NCBI RefSeq assembly: GCF_030518795.1
Contig: NZ_CP130427.1
Span: 3,410,001 to 3,474,000, forward strand
Direction of reading: 5' to 3'
DNA length: 64,000 bases
Source of the DNA: Micromonospora sp. NBRC 110009
GTDB lineage: Bacteria > Actinomycetota > Actinomycetes > Mycobacteriales > Micromonosporaceae
The position numbers and the translations under genes were made by a program. Below the pieces are notes generated by a model. The model was given only the letters and a program-made list of their open reading frames with translations, did not search any database and was not told where the DNA came from. The first letter of the stretch is position 1; the number at the start of each line of letters is the position of its first letter. Positions 1 through 7,037 of this stretch are shown piece by piece.

Positions 1-513
1 GGCGGTGTCCAGGTGGTAGAAGCGCGGGTCCACCAGCTGCATGGTGATCACCGGGTAGCCGAAGACCTCCTGGAGCTGGGCGTGCGAGGCGTGCGCGGTG
101 CGGAACCCGGTGCCGGCGAGCAGGTGGTCGCCGACCAGCAGGACGTCGCCCTCACCCTCGTTGACGTGCTTCGGGTCGTACATCTCGAAGCCGGCGGCCT
201 CGAACCAGGCGCGGTAGGCGGGGGCCTCGTCGGCGCGCTGCGGGTCGCGGAACTGCACCGCCATGGCCTTGCCGTCGATCACCGTGCCGCCGTTCGCGGC
301 GAAGACCATGTCCGGCAGGCCGGCGACCGGGTCGATCAGTTCGACCTCGTGGCCCAGGTCGACGTACGTCTGGCGGAGCTGCTCCCACTGCCGGATCGCC
401 AGGTCGGCGTCCACGGGCGCGGTGGGGTCCATCCACGGGTTGATCGCGTAGTCGACGGCGAAGTACGTCGGCCGGCACATCAGAAAGCGCTGGCGGGTCG
501 CGTCCATCGTCAT
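1..513 (-). CDS. Dimethylargininase-like amidinotransferase, 3' end cut by window edge
   Basis: The reading frame runs open to the left edge, so only the first 171 codons are visible. The start is ATG at 513, with GGGAG six bases upstream. The N-terminus (MCRPTYFAVDYAINPWM, about residues 12-28) and PDMVFAANGG (67-76) are typical of the DDAH/arginine deiminase superfamily, which hydrolyses N-methylated arginine to citrulline or acts as an amidinotransferase. The catalytic Cys and His lie in the missing C-terminal part, so activity cannot be judged. In actinomycetes relatives often sit beside ornithine aminotransferase (family knowledge; that neighbour would be outside the window). Direct repeats upstream may control it. 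Confidence 0.85.
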   Translation of the reverse strand, partial: MTMDATRQRFLMCRPTYFAVDYAINPWMDPTAPVDADLAIRQWEQLRQTYVDLGHEVELIDPVAGLPDMVFAANGGTVIDGKAMAVQFRDPQRADEAPAYRAWFEAAGFEMYDPKHVNEGEGDVLLVGDHLLAGTGFRTAHASHAQLQEVFGYPVITMQLVDPRFYHLDTA

Positions 514-615
514 GTCGTGCTCCCAGGGTCGGGCGCGCCCGGCCACCGTCGGCCCACGGGCTGGCGCCGTGGTCCAACGGTATGCGGCGCGGGCCGACGA
601 CATCCACCGTGAGAA

Positions 616-674
616 GTTGCGTACGGCGACGGATCGTTGCGTCTGGGCTCCCGCTCGCGGTGGATCGTTGCGTC
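616..674. promoter_or_regulatory. Three GTTGCGT direct repeats upstream of the dimethylargininase-like gene
   Basis: GTTGCGT occurs at 616-622, 636-642 and 667-673, that is 20 and 31 nt apart, close to two and three helical turns. The last two copies share a longer match, GGATCGTTGCGTC (631-643 and 662-674). Helically phased direct repeats upstream of a catabolic gene suggest a multimeric regulator, perhaps Lrp/AsnC type. The regulator's identity is inference. Confidence 0.4.
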
Positions 675-745
675 GTCGGTCGGGCCCGTTCCACCCGGAG
701 GCGCGGGTGCCGGTGCCGGGGCACGGCGGGTGACCCCGGACACGC

Positions 746-774
746 TTCGGGGGCGGCGAACCGCCGCCCCCGAA
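746..774 (-). terminator. Hairpin downstream of the 850-1527 gene
   Basis: A 12-bp perfect stem (746-757 with 763-774) encloses a 5-nt loop. It lies about 75 nt past the stop of the minus-strand membrane-protein gene and before the dimethylargininase-like gene, where a terminator would be expected. There is no long U-tract. Confidence 0.6.
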
Positions 775-849
775 AGGGTGTGTGCCCGGCTGGTGAACCA
801 CCAGAGCTGATCGGGCGGGCCGGCGCTGCCGGCGGCCGGACAGTGCCCG

Positions 850-1527
850 TCAGAACCAGTTGGCAAACTGTGAGTCGAGCCACTCGCGGAACCGGCCCAC
901 CCACGCGCCGTCAGTGGTCGGCCAGTCGAACTGGCCGGTCAGCGCCACCACGCCGAGCACCACGGCGGCGAGGCCGACCACCACGCCGATCAGCGCGTCG
1001 GTCGTGCCGGCCACGTGCCGGCGCCGGGTGGCGATCAGGCCGAGCACGGCGAGCACCGCGCCGACCGCGCCGAGCCCGACGCCGTACCCGGCCAGGGTTC
1101 CGGAGAGCACGAACAGCGCGCCGACCACCGAGACGATCAGGCCGAGGGTGGCCAGCAGGCTGGTCCGGGGCCGCGGGCCGAGCGCCACCGGGGCGGTCCG
1201 CTCCGCGACGTCGGCGCGCTCCGCCCGGTCCGGCCGGCCGTCCCCGTCCAGGTCGACGGTGCGTTCCAGGGTCGGGTCCGGGTCCGTCGTCGCGTGGGTG
1301 CGCGTGGCGTCGTCCACCCGCGCGTGCGCGCGCCGCTCCGCGTCGGTGGCGCGCTCGCCCTCGGTGACGGTCGCGCCGCTGCGGTAGGTCGTCCGGTCCG
1401 CGTCGCGGTCGGTGACCACCGGCTGGCCGTCCACCCGGTCCGCGACCCGGTCGCGGGCGTCGACGACGCCGTCGCCGTCGACGTCCTCACTTCGCGCCGG
1501 GGCGCTCCGGCGGGACAGAATCTTCAC
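850..1527 (-). CDS. Membrane protein with Asp-rich calcium-loop-like motifs
   Basis: A 225-residue protein that starts at GTG 1527 behind a strong AGGAGG. The N-terminal half is hydrophilic and carries two Asp-rich loops, DVDGDGVVDARD (about residues 15-26) and DLDGDGRPDRAE (about 93-104). These resemble calcium-binding thrombospondin-3 or dockerin loops. The C-terminal half has about three hydrophobic segments, two adjacent near residues 125-165 and one near 175-195. There is no signal peptide, so the loops may face the cytoplasm. The specific function is unknown; binding of a divalent ion by the loops is inference. Confidence 0.7.
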   Translation of the reverse strand: MKILSRRSAPARSEDVDGDGVVDARDRVADRVDGQPVVTDRDADRTTYRSGATVTEGERATDAERRAHARVDDATRTHATTDPDPTLERTVDLDGDGRPDRAERADVAERTAPVALGPRPRTSLLATLGLIVSVVGALFVLSGTLAGYGVGLGAVGAVLAVLGLIATRRRHVAGTTDALIGVVVGLAAVVLGVVALTGQFDWPTTDGAWVGRFREWLDSQFANWF

Positions 1528-1631
1528 TTCGACACCTCCTGATCCAGGCGCGGAGGCCGCGCGTGACAGTCAGGAGGTACCCAGTGGTGGAGAAGTCGAC
1601 ACCCGGTGACCGGTGACTACGCTTGGCAGCC

Positions 1632-2441
1632 GTGCCAGAGGGACACACCATCCACCGCCTGGCGGCCCGGCACGCCGAGCTGTTCGCCGGCGACAAGGTG
1701 CACGCCGCCAGCCCGCAGGGCCGCTTCGCCGAAGGCGCCGCCCGGCTCACCGGCACCGTCCTCGACGGCACCGAGGCGTACGGGAAGCACCTGCTGCACC
1801 ACTACGCCGGCGAGCTGACCCTGCACGTCCACCTCGGGCTCTACGGCAAGGTCACCGACGGATCCGGCGAGCCGCCACCCCCGGTCGGGCAGGTCCGGTT
1901 GCGGCTGCACACCGACCGGCACTGGCTGGACCTCCGCGGCCCGACCGCCTGCGAGCTGCTCACCCCGCCCGAGGTGGCCGCGCTGCGCGGCCGGCTCGGC
2001 CCCGACCCGCTGCGCGCCGACGCCGACCCGGACCGGGCGTACGCCCGCATCCGCCGCAGCGCCACCCCGCTGGCCGCGCTGCTGCTGGACCAGTCGGTGG
2101 TGGCCGGCACCGGCCTGATCTTCGTGACCGAGGCGCTGTTCCGGGCCGGGCTGCCGCCGACCCTGCCCGGCCGGCAGCTCACCCCGGCGGGCTGGCGGGA
2201 GCTCTGGGCCGACCTGGTCGCGCTGATGACCCGCGCGGTCGAGCGGGGCCGGATCGACACCGTACGGGAGGTCCACCTGCCGGAGGCGATGGGCCGCGCG
2301 CCCCGGGTCGACCGGCACGGCGGCGAGGTGTACGTCTACCGCCGCCCCGGCGCGCCCTGCCACGTCTGCCGGGCCGAGGTCAGCCGGGGCGAGCTGGCCG
2401 GCCGCAACCTCTACTGGTGCGCCACCTGCCAGGCCGGCTGA
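1632..2441 (+). CDS. nei2: Formamidopyrimidine-DNA glycosylase / endonuclease VIII family protein (Nei2-like)
   Basis: A base-excision repair glycosylase/AP lyase that removes oxidised bases. Start GTG 1632 is chosen because the family needs Pro immediately after the removed Met as Schiff-base nucleophile: the protein begins (M)PEGHTIHR, with Glu3 also conserved. A longer TTG start at 1623 would bury that proline. The HVHLGLYGK segment of the core fold is present. A C-terminal zinc finger uses Cys243, Cys246, Cys263 and Cys266 (C-x2-C-x16-C-x2-C). The length of 269 residues is normal. TACGCT at 1618-1623 lies 8 nt before the GTG, suggesting a leaderless mRNA. Confidence 0.92.
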   Translation: MPEGHTIHRLAARHAELFAGDKVHAASPQGRFAEGAARLTGTVLDGTEAYGKHLLHHYAGELTLHVHLGLYGKVTDGSGEPPPPVGQVRLRLHTDRHWLDLRGPTACELLTPPEVAALRGRLGPDPLRADADPDRAYARIRRSATPLAALLLDQSVVAGTGLIFVTEALFRAGLPPTLPGRQLTPAGWRELWADLVALMTRAVERGRIDTVREVHLPEAMGRAPRVDRHGGEVYVYRRPGAPCHVCRAEVSRGELAGRNLYWCATCQAG

Positions 2442-2527
2442 CACCGGACGGTGCCCTCGCAACCGATCCGGCCGGCCGCCGGTGTCGCGGCGAGCGCCGG
2501 GCCGCGCCCCGGACCGCGGCGGCGGCG

Positions 2528-2653
2528 TCAGCTCGCCGCGCGGAGGATGCCGCGCGGGCGGTGCCGGAGCTGCTCGACGGCGAGCGCGGTCGCCTCGTCG
2601 GCGGGCAGCAGGACGACCAGGTGGGCCGCCGCGCTGCGGGCGGCACGCGACAC
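2528..2653 (-). CDS. Possible small ORF or gene remnant, 41 residues
   Basis: This frame begins GTG at 2653 and ends TGA at 2528, in the gap between nei2 and the APH-like kinase. Forty of 41 third codon positions are G or C, the bias of real genes here. The peptide is Ala/Leu-rich (AAHLVVLLPADEATALAVEQL) with a basic tail. No convincing ribosome binding site or promoter is visible. The coding-like bias continues a few codons upstream of the GTG without a start, so it may be the tail of a decayed gene. No family is recognised. Confidence 0.3.
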   Translation of the reverse strand: MSRAARSAAAHLVVLLPADEATALAVEQLRHRPRGILRAAS

Positions 2654-2680
2654 GGTCCCGTATCCGGCCTGAACCCGCGT

Positions 2681-2712
2681 GGCGTGGGTGGTCCCCGGGG
2701 ACCACTCACGCC
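2681..2712. terminator. 32-bp near-perfect palindrome over the 3' end of the APH-like gene
   Basis: Two 16-nt arms (2681-2696 and 2697-2712) are complementary at 15 of 16 positions, centred on CCCCGGGG with no loop. The kinase stop codon at 2708-2706 lies inside it. It may be a terminator for the kinase gene or a protein-binding site. Confidence 0.45.
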
Positions 2713-3575
2713 AGGCCGAGCAGCCAGCGGACCGTCTCGACCTGGCGGGGGAACACCTGGTCCTCGCCGATGCTCCAGGCCAGGGTGTGCACGACCGTCC
2801 AGCCCCGGACCCGCCCCCGGTCCAGGCCCAGCTCGGCGCTGAGCCGGTCCAGCCGGTGCCGCACCGCCTCGGGGGAATGCCCCAGCTCGGGGCCGCGCAC
2901 CATCGGCACCGCCGCGAACTCCCGCTCGCCGACCAGCGGCTTCGGGTCGATGACCAGCCACGGCTCCCGGGTCGCCCGGAGCACGTTGCCGGCGTGCAGG
3001 TCCTGGTTGACCAGCACCTGCTCGCCCTGACTCGGCACCAGGTCGGCGAGCAGCCCGAGGGCGGTGTCCAGCAGCCGGCGCTCGTACGGCCGGTTGGCCC
3101 GCTCCCACTGCGCCGGCATCCGCTCCGCCCAGCCGGCCGCCTCCTCGGCGAGCGGGGTGAACGGCGGGCCGGCCGGCACGGCGAGCCGGGGCAGCAGCTC
3201 GACCACGGCGTCCAGCGCCGCGTCGGCCGGCAGCGCGTGCAGCGGGGTGCCGGGCAGGCAGCGCTCCACCAGCAGCGCCCGCCGTTCCGGGTCGTGGGCC
3301 AGCATCCGGATCGCGCCCCGGCCGGCCCAGTGCGCCAACGCGGTCGCCTCGTGCACGCTGTCGTCGTCCGGATACTGCAGCTTCAGCACGGCCGGCGTGC
3401 CGTCCGGCAGCTCGGCCGGCACGGCCAGCGAGGCGAACGCGTACCCGAACGGGGGTCCCACCACCCGCAGGTCCCACTGCGCGACGCACTCCGCCAGCCG
3501 GTCCGGCAGCACCGCCTGCCAGGCCCGGCCCGCCGGGATCTGGTCGGTCCACCGCAGGCTCTCAGGGATCTCCAT
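2706..3575 (-). CDS. Aminoglycoside/hydroxyurea-type phosphotransferase family kinase
   Basis: A 289-residue protein of the APH(6)/StrB-HUR kinase family. The catalytic-loop block QVLVNQDLHAGNVL has Asp192 as likely base. It is followed by the metal-binding block WLVIDPKPLVGEREF, a signature of streptomycin 6-kinase and hydroxyurea kinase relatives. A Lys in AVLKLQYP would anchor ATP. The start ATG 3575 has GAGG upstream; longer in-frame extensions are not supported. Family members phosphorylate streptomycin or hydroxyurea, but many chromosomal copies have unknown substrates, so a resistance role is only a possibility. It is divergent from the sigma factor gene. Confidence 0.8.
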   Translation of the reverse strand: MEIPESLRWTDQIPAGRAWQAVLPDRLAECVAQWDLRVVGPPFGYAFASLAVPAELPDGTPAVLKLQYPDDDSVHEATALAHWAGRGAIRMLAHDPERRALLVERCLPGTPLHALPADAALDAVVELLPRLAVPAGPPFTPLAEEAAGWAERMPAQWERANRPYERRLLDTALGLLADLVPSQGEQVLVNQDLHAGNVLRATREPWLVIDPKPLVGEREFAAVPMVRGPELGHSPEAVRHRLDRLSAELGLDRGRVRGWTVVHTLAWSIGEDQVFPRQVETVRWLLGLA

Positions 3576-3609
3576 CCGGCCATCCTCGGATCTGCTGCGG
3601 ATCGCGTAC

Positions 3610-3633
3610 AACCGTTTCCGGCCTGGTGCCGTC
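3610..3633 (+). promoter_or_regulatory. ECF-type promoter of the sigma factor operon
   Basis: AACC (3610-3613) and CGTC (3630-3633) are separated by 16 nt and lie about 30 nt before the sigma gene start. This matches the AAC/CGTC pattern used by many ECF sigma factors, so the operon may be self-activated. The match is short and the role is inferred. Confidence 0.45.
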
Positions 3634-3663
3634 TGGAACAGCGAACCCCAGGGAGGTGGCCGG

Positions 3664-4185
3664 ATGCCGGATGCATCGGACCAGGAATACGTCGAGTACG
3701 TCACGGCGCGCCTGCCGGCGCTGCGGCGGCTCGCGTACGGACTCTGCGGCGACCGCGACCTGGCCGACGACCTGGTGCAGGAGACCGCCACGCGGCTCTA
3801 CCTGCGCTGGGCGCGGATCGCTGAGGTCGAGCAGCTCGACGCGTACGTCCGCACGGTGCTGGTCCGGCACTTCCTGGACACCCGGCGGCGCGGCTGGTGG
3901 CGGGTGCACCTGTTCGGCGGGCCGCCCGACGTGCGGTCCACCGAGGACCGGGGCGTCGAGGAGCAGACCGTGCTGCGCGACGCCCTGGCCAAGGTGCCGC
4001 CCCGCCAGCGAGCGGTGCTGGTGCTGCGTTTCCTGCACGACCTGCCGGTGGAGGAGGTGGCCCGGACGCTGGGCTGCTCGCCCGGCACGGTGAAGAGCCA
4101 GACCTCGCACGGCCTGGCGGCGATGCGACGGCTGCTCGGGGACCGCGAGCTGGCCGGTCGGACCGGAAAGGAGCGGTGGGCATGA
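3664..4185 (+). CDS. ECF RNA polymerase sigma factor, SigE family
   Basis: A 173-residue sigma-70-like factor. Region 2 (LRRLAYGLCGDRDLADDLVQETATRLYLRW, split here as core LAYGLCGDRDLADDLV) binds core polymerase and the -10 element. Region 4 (LPVEEVARTLGCSPGTVKSQ) is a helix-turn-helix for the -35 element. Size and motifs fit the short SigE-type ECF group of actinomycetes. The start is ATG 3664 after GGGAGG. Its last bases overlap the next gene (ATGA), so the two are translationally coupled. An ECF-like promoter just upstream suggests autoregulation. Confidence 0.88.
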   Translation: MPDASDQEYVEYVTARLPALRRLAYGLCGDRDLADDLVQETATRLYLRWARIAEVEQLDAYVRTVLVRHFLDTRRRGWWRVHLFGGPPDVRSTEDRGVEEQTVLRDALAKVPPRQRAVLVLRFLHDLPVEEVARTLGCSPGTVKSQTSHGLAAMRRLLGDRELAGRTGKERWA

Positions 4186-5444
4186 GGACCGATGACGAAC
4201 ACGTCGCCGACCGGCTGCGGTGGCTGGACGACGAGCCGGCCGGCCCGCCCCGGATCGACCTGCCGGGGGCGATGCGGGAGGCCCGCCGGCGGCGGCGCAA
4301 CCGCCGGGTGGCGGCGGCCGGGGCGGCCGCGCTGGGTGTGCTGGCGGTGGCCGCGCTGCCGGCGGCGCTGCGCGGGGACGGGCGGGCGGCGCCTGCGCCG
4401 GCCGCGAGCACCAGCCCGTCGATGCCGTCGCCGACACCGCGGCCGACCGGCCCGTGGCAGGGGATCTGCACGGCCGCCCTGCTGTCCGTGCCGGGCGATC
4501 CACACGGCGCGGTCACCGGCGGTGACCCGGACGGCCGGTGGCTGGTCGGCCGTCGGGCCCCGCAGGGGCAGGGTCGCCTGGATTTCGGCCTGCTGATCTG
4601 GGAGGGCGACCGGGTCCGGGAGGTCGAGCTGCCGGGCGAGGCGCAGGAGTTGACGGATGTGAACCGGGCCGGCCTGGCGGTGGGTTCGTCGTTGAGCGCC
4701 GGCAACGAGTGGCGGGCGTGGGCCGTGCGCGACGGCGAGGTCATCCGCCTGCCCGGGGGAACGTCCGAGGGCGCGGCGGCCGTCAACGACGCCGGCCGGA
4801 TCGTCGGTTACCGCAGCCTGGGGCACGCCTGGGAGCCGGCTTTCAAGCAACTGCCGGTGGTCTGGGACTCGTACCAGAGCCGGCCGGTCGACCTGCCACT
4901 GCCCGGCCCGCAGTGGGAGGGCACGGCCGTCGGCATCGACGAGGACGGCACCATCCTGGGCGCGATGTCCGACGGGCACCCGGACAAGCCCACCCGCGCG
5001 GTGGTGTGGCGTCCGGGCGCCGCCCGGCCGGAGGTGCTGCCGTTACCGCGGGTGCCCGACGGGAAGGCCGACCGGTTCCTGCCCCTGTCGTTGGCCGGTG
5101 GCTGGGTGACCGGCACCGCCGAACGCGACACCAAGGTGGTCCCCCGGAGCGGCATCAACAGGTACCCGGTGCGGATCGATCTGCGTACCAGACAGGCGGA
5201 CGTAATGGAGGGCATCCTCTGGTCCGGGACCGGCAACAGTCGGGGCTGGCTGGCCGGTGTGGTCTCCGGTGACGTCCCCGGCGTGATCACCGACACGAAG
5301 ACTGTAAAGCTGCCCGTGCCGGACGGCTGGCGCGGCGGGCGGCAGGGCGGGGTGAAGAGTCTCAGCGACGACGGGCGGGTGCTCGGCGGAAAGCTCGAGC
5401 GCGACGACCAGGACGTCCGGCCGGTGCGCTGGACCTGCCGGTGA
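4182..5444 (+). CDS. Membrane-anchored propeller-like protein coupled to the sigma factor (possible anti-sigma partner)
   Basis: A 420-residue protein that starts within the sigma factor stop codon (ATGA). A short cytoplasmic N-terminus rich in Asp and Arg precedes one hydrophobic helix (about residues 45-65), then a Pro/Ser/Thr linker and a large exported domain. That domain has repeats of the type (V)NxAGxxVG, such as VNRAGLAVG, VNDAGRIVGY and IDEDGTILGA, resembling HAF-type beta-propeller repeats. The layout (ECF sigma gene, then a single-pass protein with an outer sensor) is that of sigma/anti-sigma pairs, but no zinc-binding anti-sigma motif is seen. The regulatory role is inference. Confidence 0.65.
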   Translation: MRTDDEHVADRLRWLDDEPAGPPRIDLPGAMREARRRRRNRRVAAAGAAALGVLAVAALPAALRGDGRAAPAPAASTSPSMPSPTPRPTGPWQGICTAALLSVPGDPHGAVTGGDPDGRWLVGRRAPQGQGRLDFGLLIWEGDRVREVELPGEAQELTDVNRAGLAVGSSLSAGNEWRAWAVRDGEVIRLPGGTSEGAAAVNDAGRIVGYRSLGHAWEPAFKQLPVVWDSYQSRPVDLPLPGPQWEGTAVGIDEDGTILGAMSDGHPDKPTRAVVWRPGAARPEVLPLPRVPDGKADRFLPLSLAGGWVTGTAERDTKVVPRSGINRYPVRIDLRTRQADVMEGILWSGTGNSRGWLAGVVSGDVPGVITDTKTVKLPVPDGWRGGRQGGVKSLSDDGRVLGGKLERDDQDVRPVRWTCR

Positions 5445-5481
5445 CCGGTCCGGGGGCGGTCCCGCACCGCCCCCGGACCGG
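5445..5481. terminator. Bidirectional terminator between convergent genes
   Basis: A 16-bp perfect stem (5445-5460 with 5466-5481) with a 5-nt loop starts immediately after one stop codon and ends 6 nt before the stop of the opposing gene. It can serve both transcripts. Confidence 0.85.
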
Positions 5482-5487
5482 AGCCAT

Positions 5488-6909
5488 TCACCGCAGCCGG
5501 CGGATGTCGCCGTACGTCCGGTAGAAGCCGCCGCGCCCCGACTCCCGCACCTCGGTGACCAGGTAGCGCGCCCCCACCTCCCGGATGCCCTTCGGGAACT
5601 GCACCGACCAGTCCCGCCGGTAGCCGTCGGAGAGGACGTGGATGCGCAGCCGCCCGCCCTGCTCGACGCACTGCACCACCACGCCGGCCCGGTCGTCCGT
5701 GGTCACCTCCACCGAGGTCCAAGCGGCCGGCTCGGGCAGCCGGGCCGGCGCCTTGACGTCCACCACCTCCGGCACGGTGCCCGCCTCGGCCGCCCGGATC
5801 GCCGGCTCGCTGGCGTCGATGCAGGCCAGGTAGCCGCCGGTGGTCACCACGTAGAGCCGCTCCTGGTGGTACTGCATCGAGTAGGCCGAGCCGCAGCCGG
5901 TGCCGAGCTTCCACAGCCGGTTGCCGGCCGCGTCGAAGCAGTAGATCGAGGACTGGTTGTCGCCGGCGAAGACGTACCGGCCGTCCTCGGCGGTGGCGCA
6001 GGAGAAGACCGGGGCGTCGCACCGGTAGCTCCGCTCCGGGCGCCCGTCCTTGCGCAGGCGCACCACCTCCCGGGTGCCGGTGCCGGCGAACACCGCGTCG
6101 CGCTCCTGCCAGCCGAAGAGCACCGACCCGGTGCGGGTGTGCCACAGCTCCCGCCCGGTACGCCAGTCGTAGCCGGTGACCCCCTGAGAGTGGCCGTGGT
6201 AGAGGGCGTCGGTGTCGCAGCGCACCATCCAGGCGGCCCGGCCGCGCCCCGGCCGGCGCCAGAGGAACTCGTCCTCGTGGTCGATCGCGGCGATCCCGCC
6301 GTCGGCGTCGGAGACGCCGAGCACGCCGTCGTGGATGTCCAGCCAGTAGATGTCGATCTCCGGAGCGATCGCGTACGCCACCCGGGGCACCTTGCCGGAG
6401 AAGTCGTAGACGTTACCGTCGTCGCAACCCGCGTAGAGCCAGGCGTCGTCGGCGACGATGCACTTCACCCCGTCGGGGAGCCGGACCTGGTGGAGCACGC
6501 GGGCGTCGTGGTCCAGGGTGGTGATCACCCCGTGCTCGTTGCCGACCATGCAGCTCTGCCCGTCGATGAAGATGCCGAACGCCGGCGCGCCCGAGGCGTA
6601 CCGCCAGAGGACCGGGGCGGTGCGGGCGGTGGAGCGGGTGCTGACGATCTGCCGGCGGGACACCGCTCGCTTCTGGCGTACGCCGCGCACCGCCGGGGCG
6701 TAGCCCTTGCGGACCTTCTCGCCGATCTTCTTCGCGGCGGCGGCCCGGGCCCGGGCGTTGTCCGGGTAGCTGGTCGTCTTCACCTGGCCCTGGTCGCCGA
6801 TCCGGCCGTAGCGCACGGTCATCGCGGTGTCGTCCACCGCCACCTCGTAGAACTTGTGCGCGCCACCGTCCACTTCGGACAGTTCGAGATAGGTCGTCTC
6901 CTGCGACAA
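5488..6909 (-). CDS. WGR-domain protein with PQQ-like beta-propeller
   Basis: About 473 residues. The N-terminus carries a WGR-type domain (RYGRIGDQGQ at about 33-42, here YGR), a fold known from poly(ADP-ribose) polymerases and predicted to bind nucleic acid. A basic linker follows. From about residue 115 to the end there are repeats of WD/PQQ type (LYAGCDDGNVYDF, YVFAGDNQSSIYCFD, LYVVTTGGYLACID). No catalytic domain is apparent. The start is put at TTG 6909 because GGAGG stands 7 nt upstream; a longer frame exists but lacks a site. The function is unknown; it may be a scaffold linking nucleic acid and protein partners (inference). Confidence 0.75.
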   Translation of the reverse strand: MSQETTYLELSEVDGGAHKFYEVAVDDTAMTVRYGRIGDQGQVKTTSYPDNARARAAAAKKIGEKVRKGYAPAVRGVRQKRAVSRRQIVSTRSTARTAPVLWRYASGAPAFGIFIDGQSCMVGNEHGVITTLDHDARVLHQVRLPDGVKCIVADDAWLYAGCDDGNVYDFSGKVPRVAYAIAPEIDIYWLDIHDGVLGVSDADGGIAAIDHEDEFLWRRPGRGRAAWMVRCDTDALYHGHSQGVTGYDWRTGRELWHTRTGSVLFGWQERDAVFAGTGTREVVRLRKDGRPERSYRCDAPVFSCATAEDGRYVFAGDNQSSIYCFDAAGNRLWKLGTGCGSAYSMQYHQERLYVVTTGGYLACIDASEPAIRAAEAGTVPEVVDVKAPARLPEPAAWTSVEVTTDDRAGVVVQCVEQGGRLRIHVLSDGYRRDWSVQFPKGIREVGARYLVTEVRESGRGGFYRTYGDIRRLR

Positions 6910-6985
6910 GGGGTGCCTCCAGGGGGAATCGGCCGGAACCGGCGACAACACCCACACGCTAACCGCGCCCCCCGACAAAGAACCG

Positions 6986-7034
6986 GGCGTTAAGAAGGGG
7001 CCCGCGCTATACCGCAGGCGTTAAGAAGGGGCCC
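6986..7034. repeat. Dispersed 3'-flank repeat, locus A (two core copies)
   Basis: The core GGCGTTAAGAAGGGGCCC occurs at 6986-7003 and again at 7017-7034, 31 nt apart. The second copy ends 3 nt from the stop of the flavoprotein gene at 7038. The same paired structure recurs near 15.9, 26.2 and 55.8 kb. Confidence 0.85.
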
Positions 7035-7037
7035 TTC

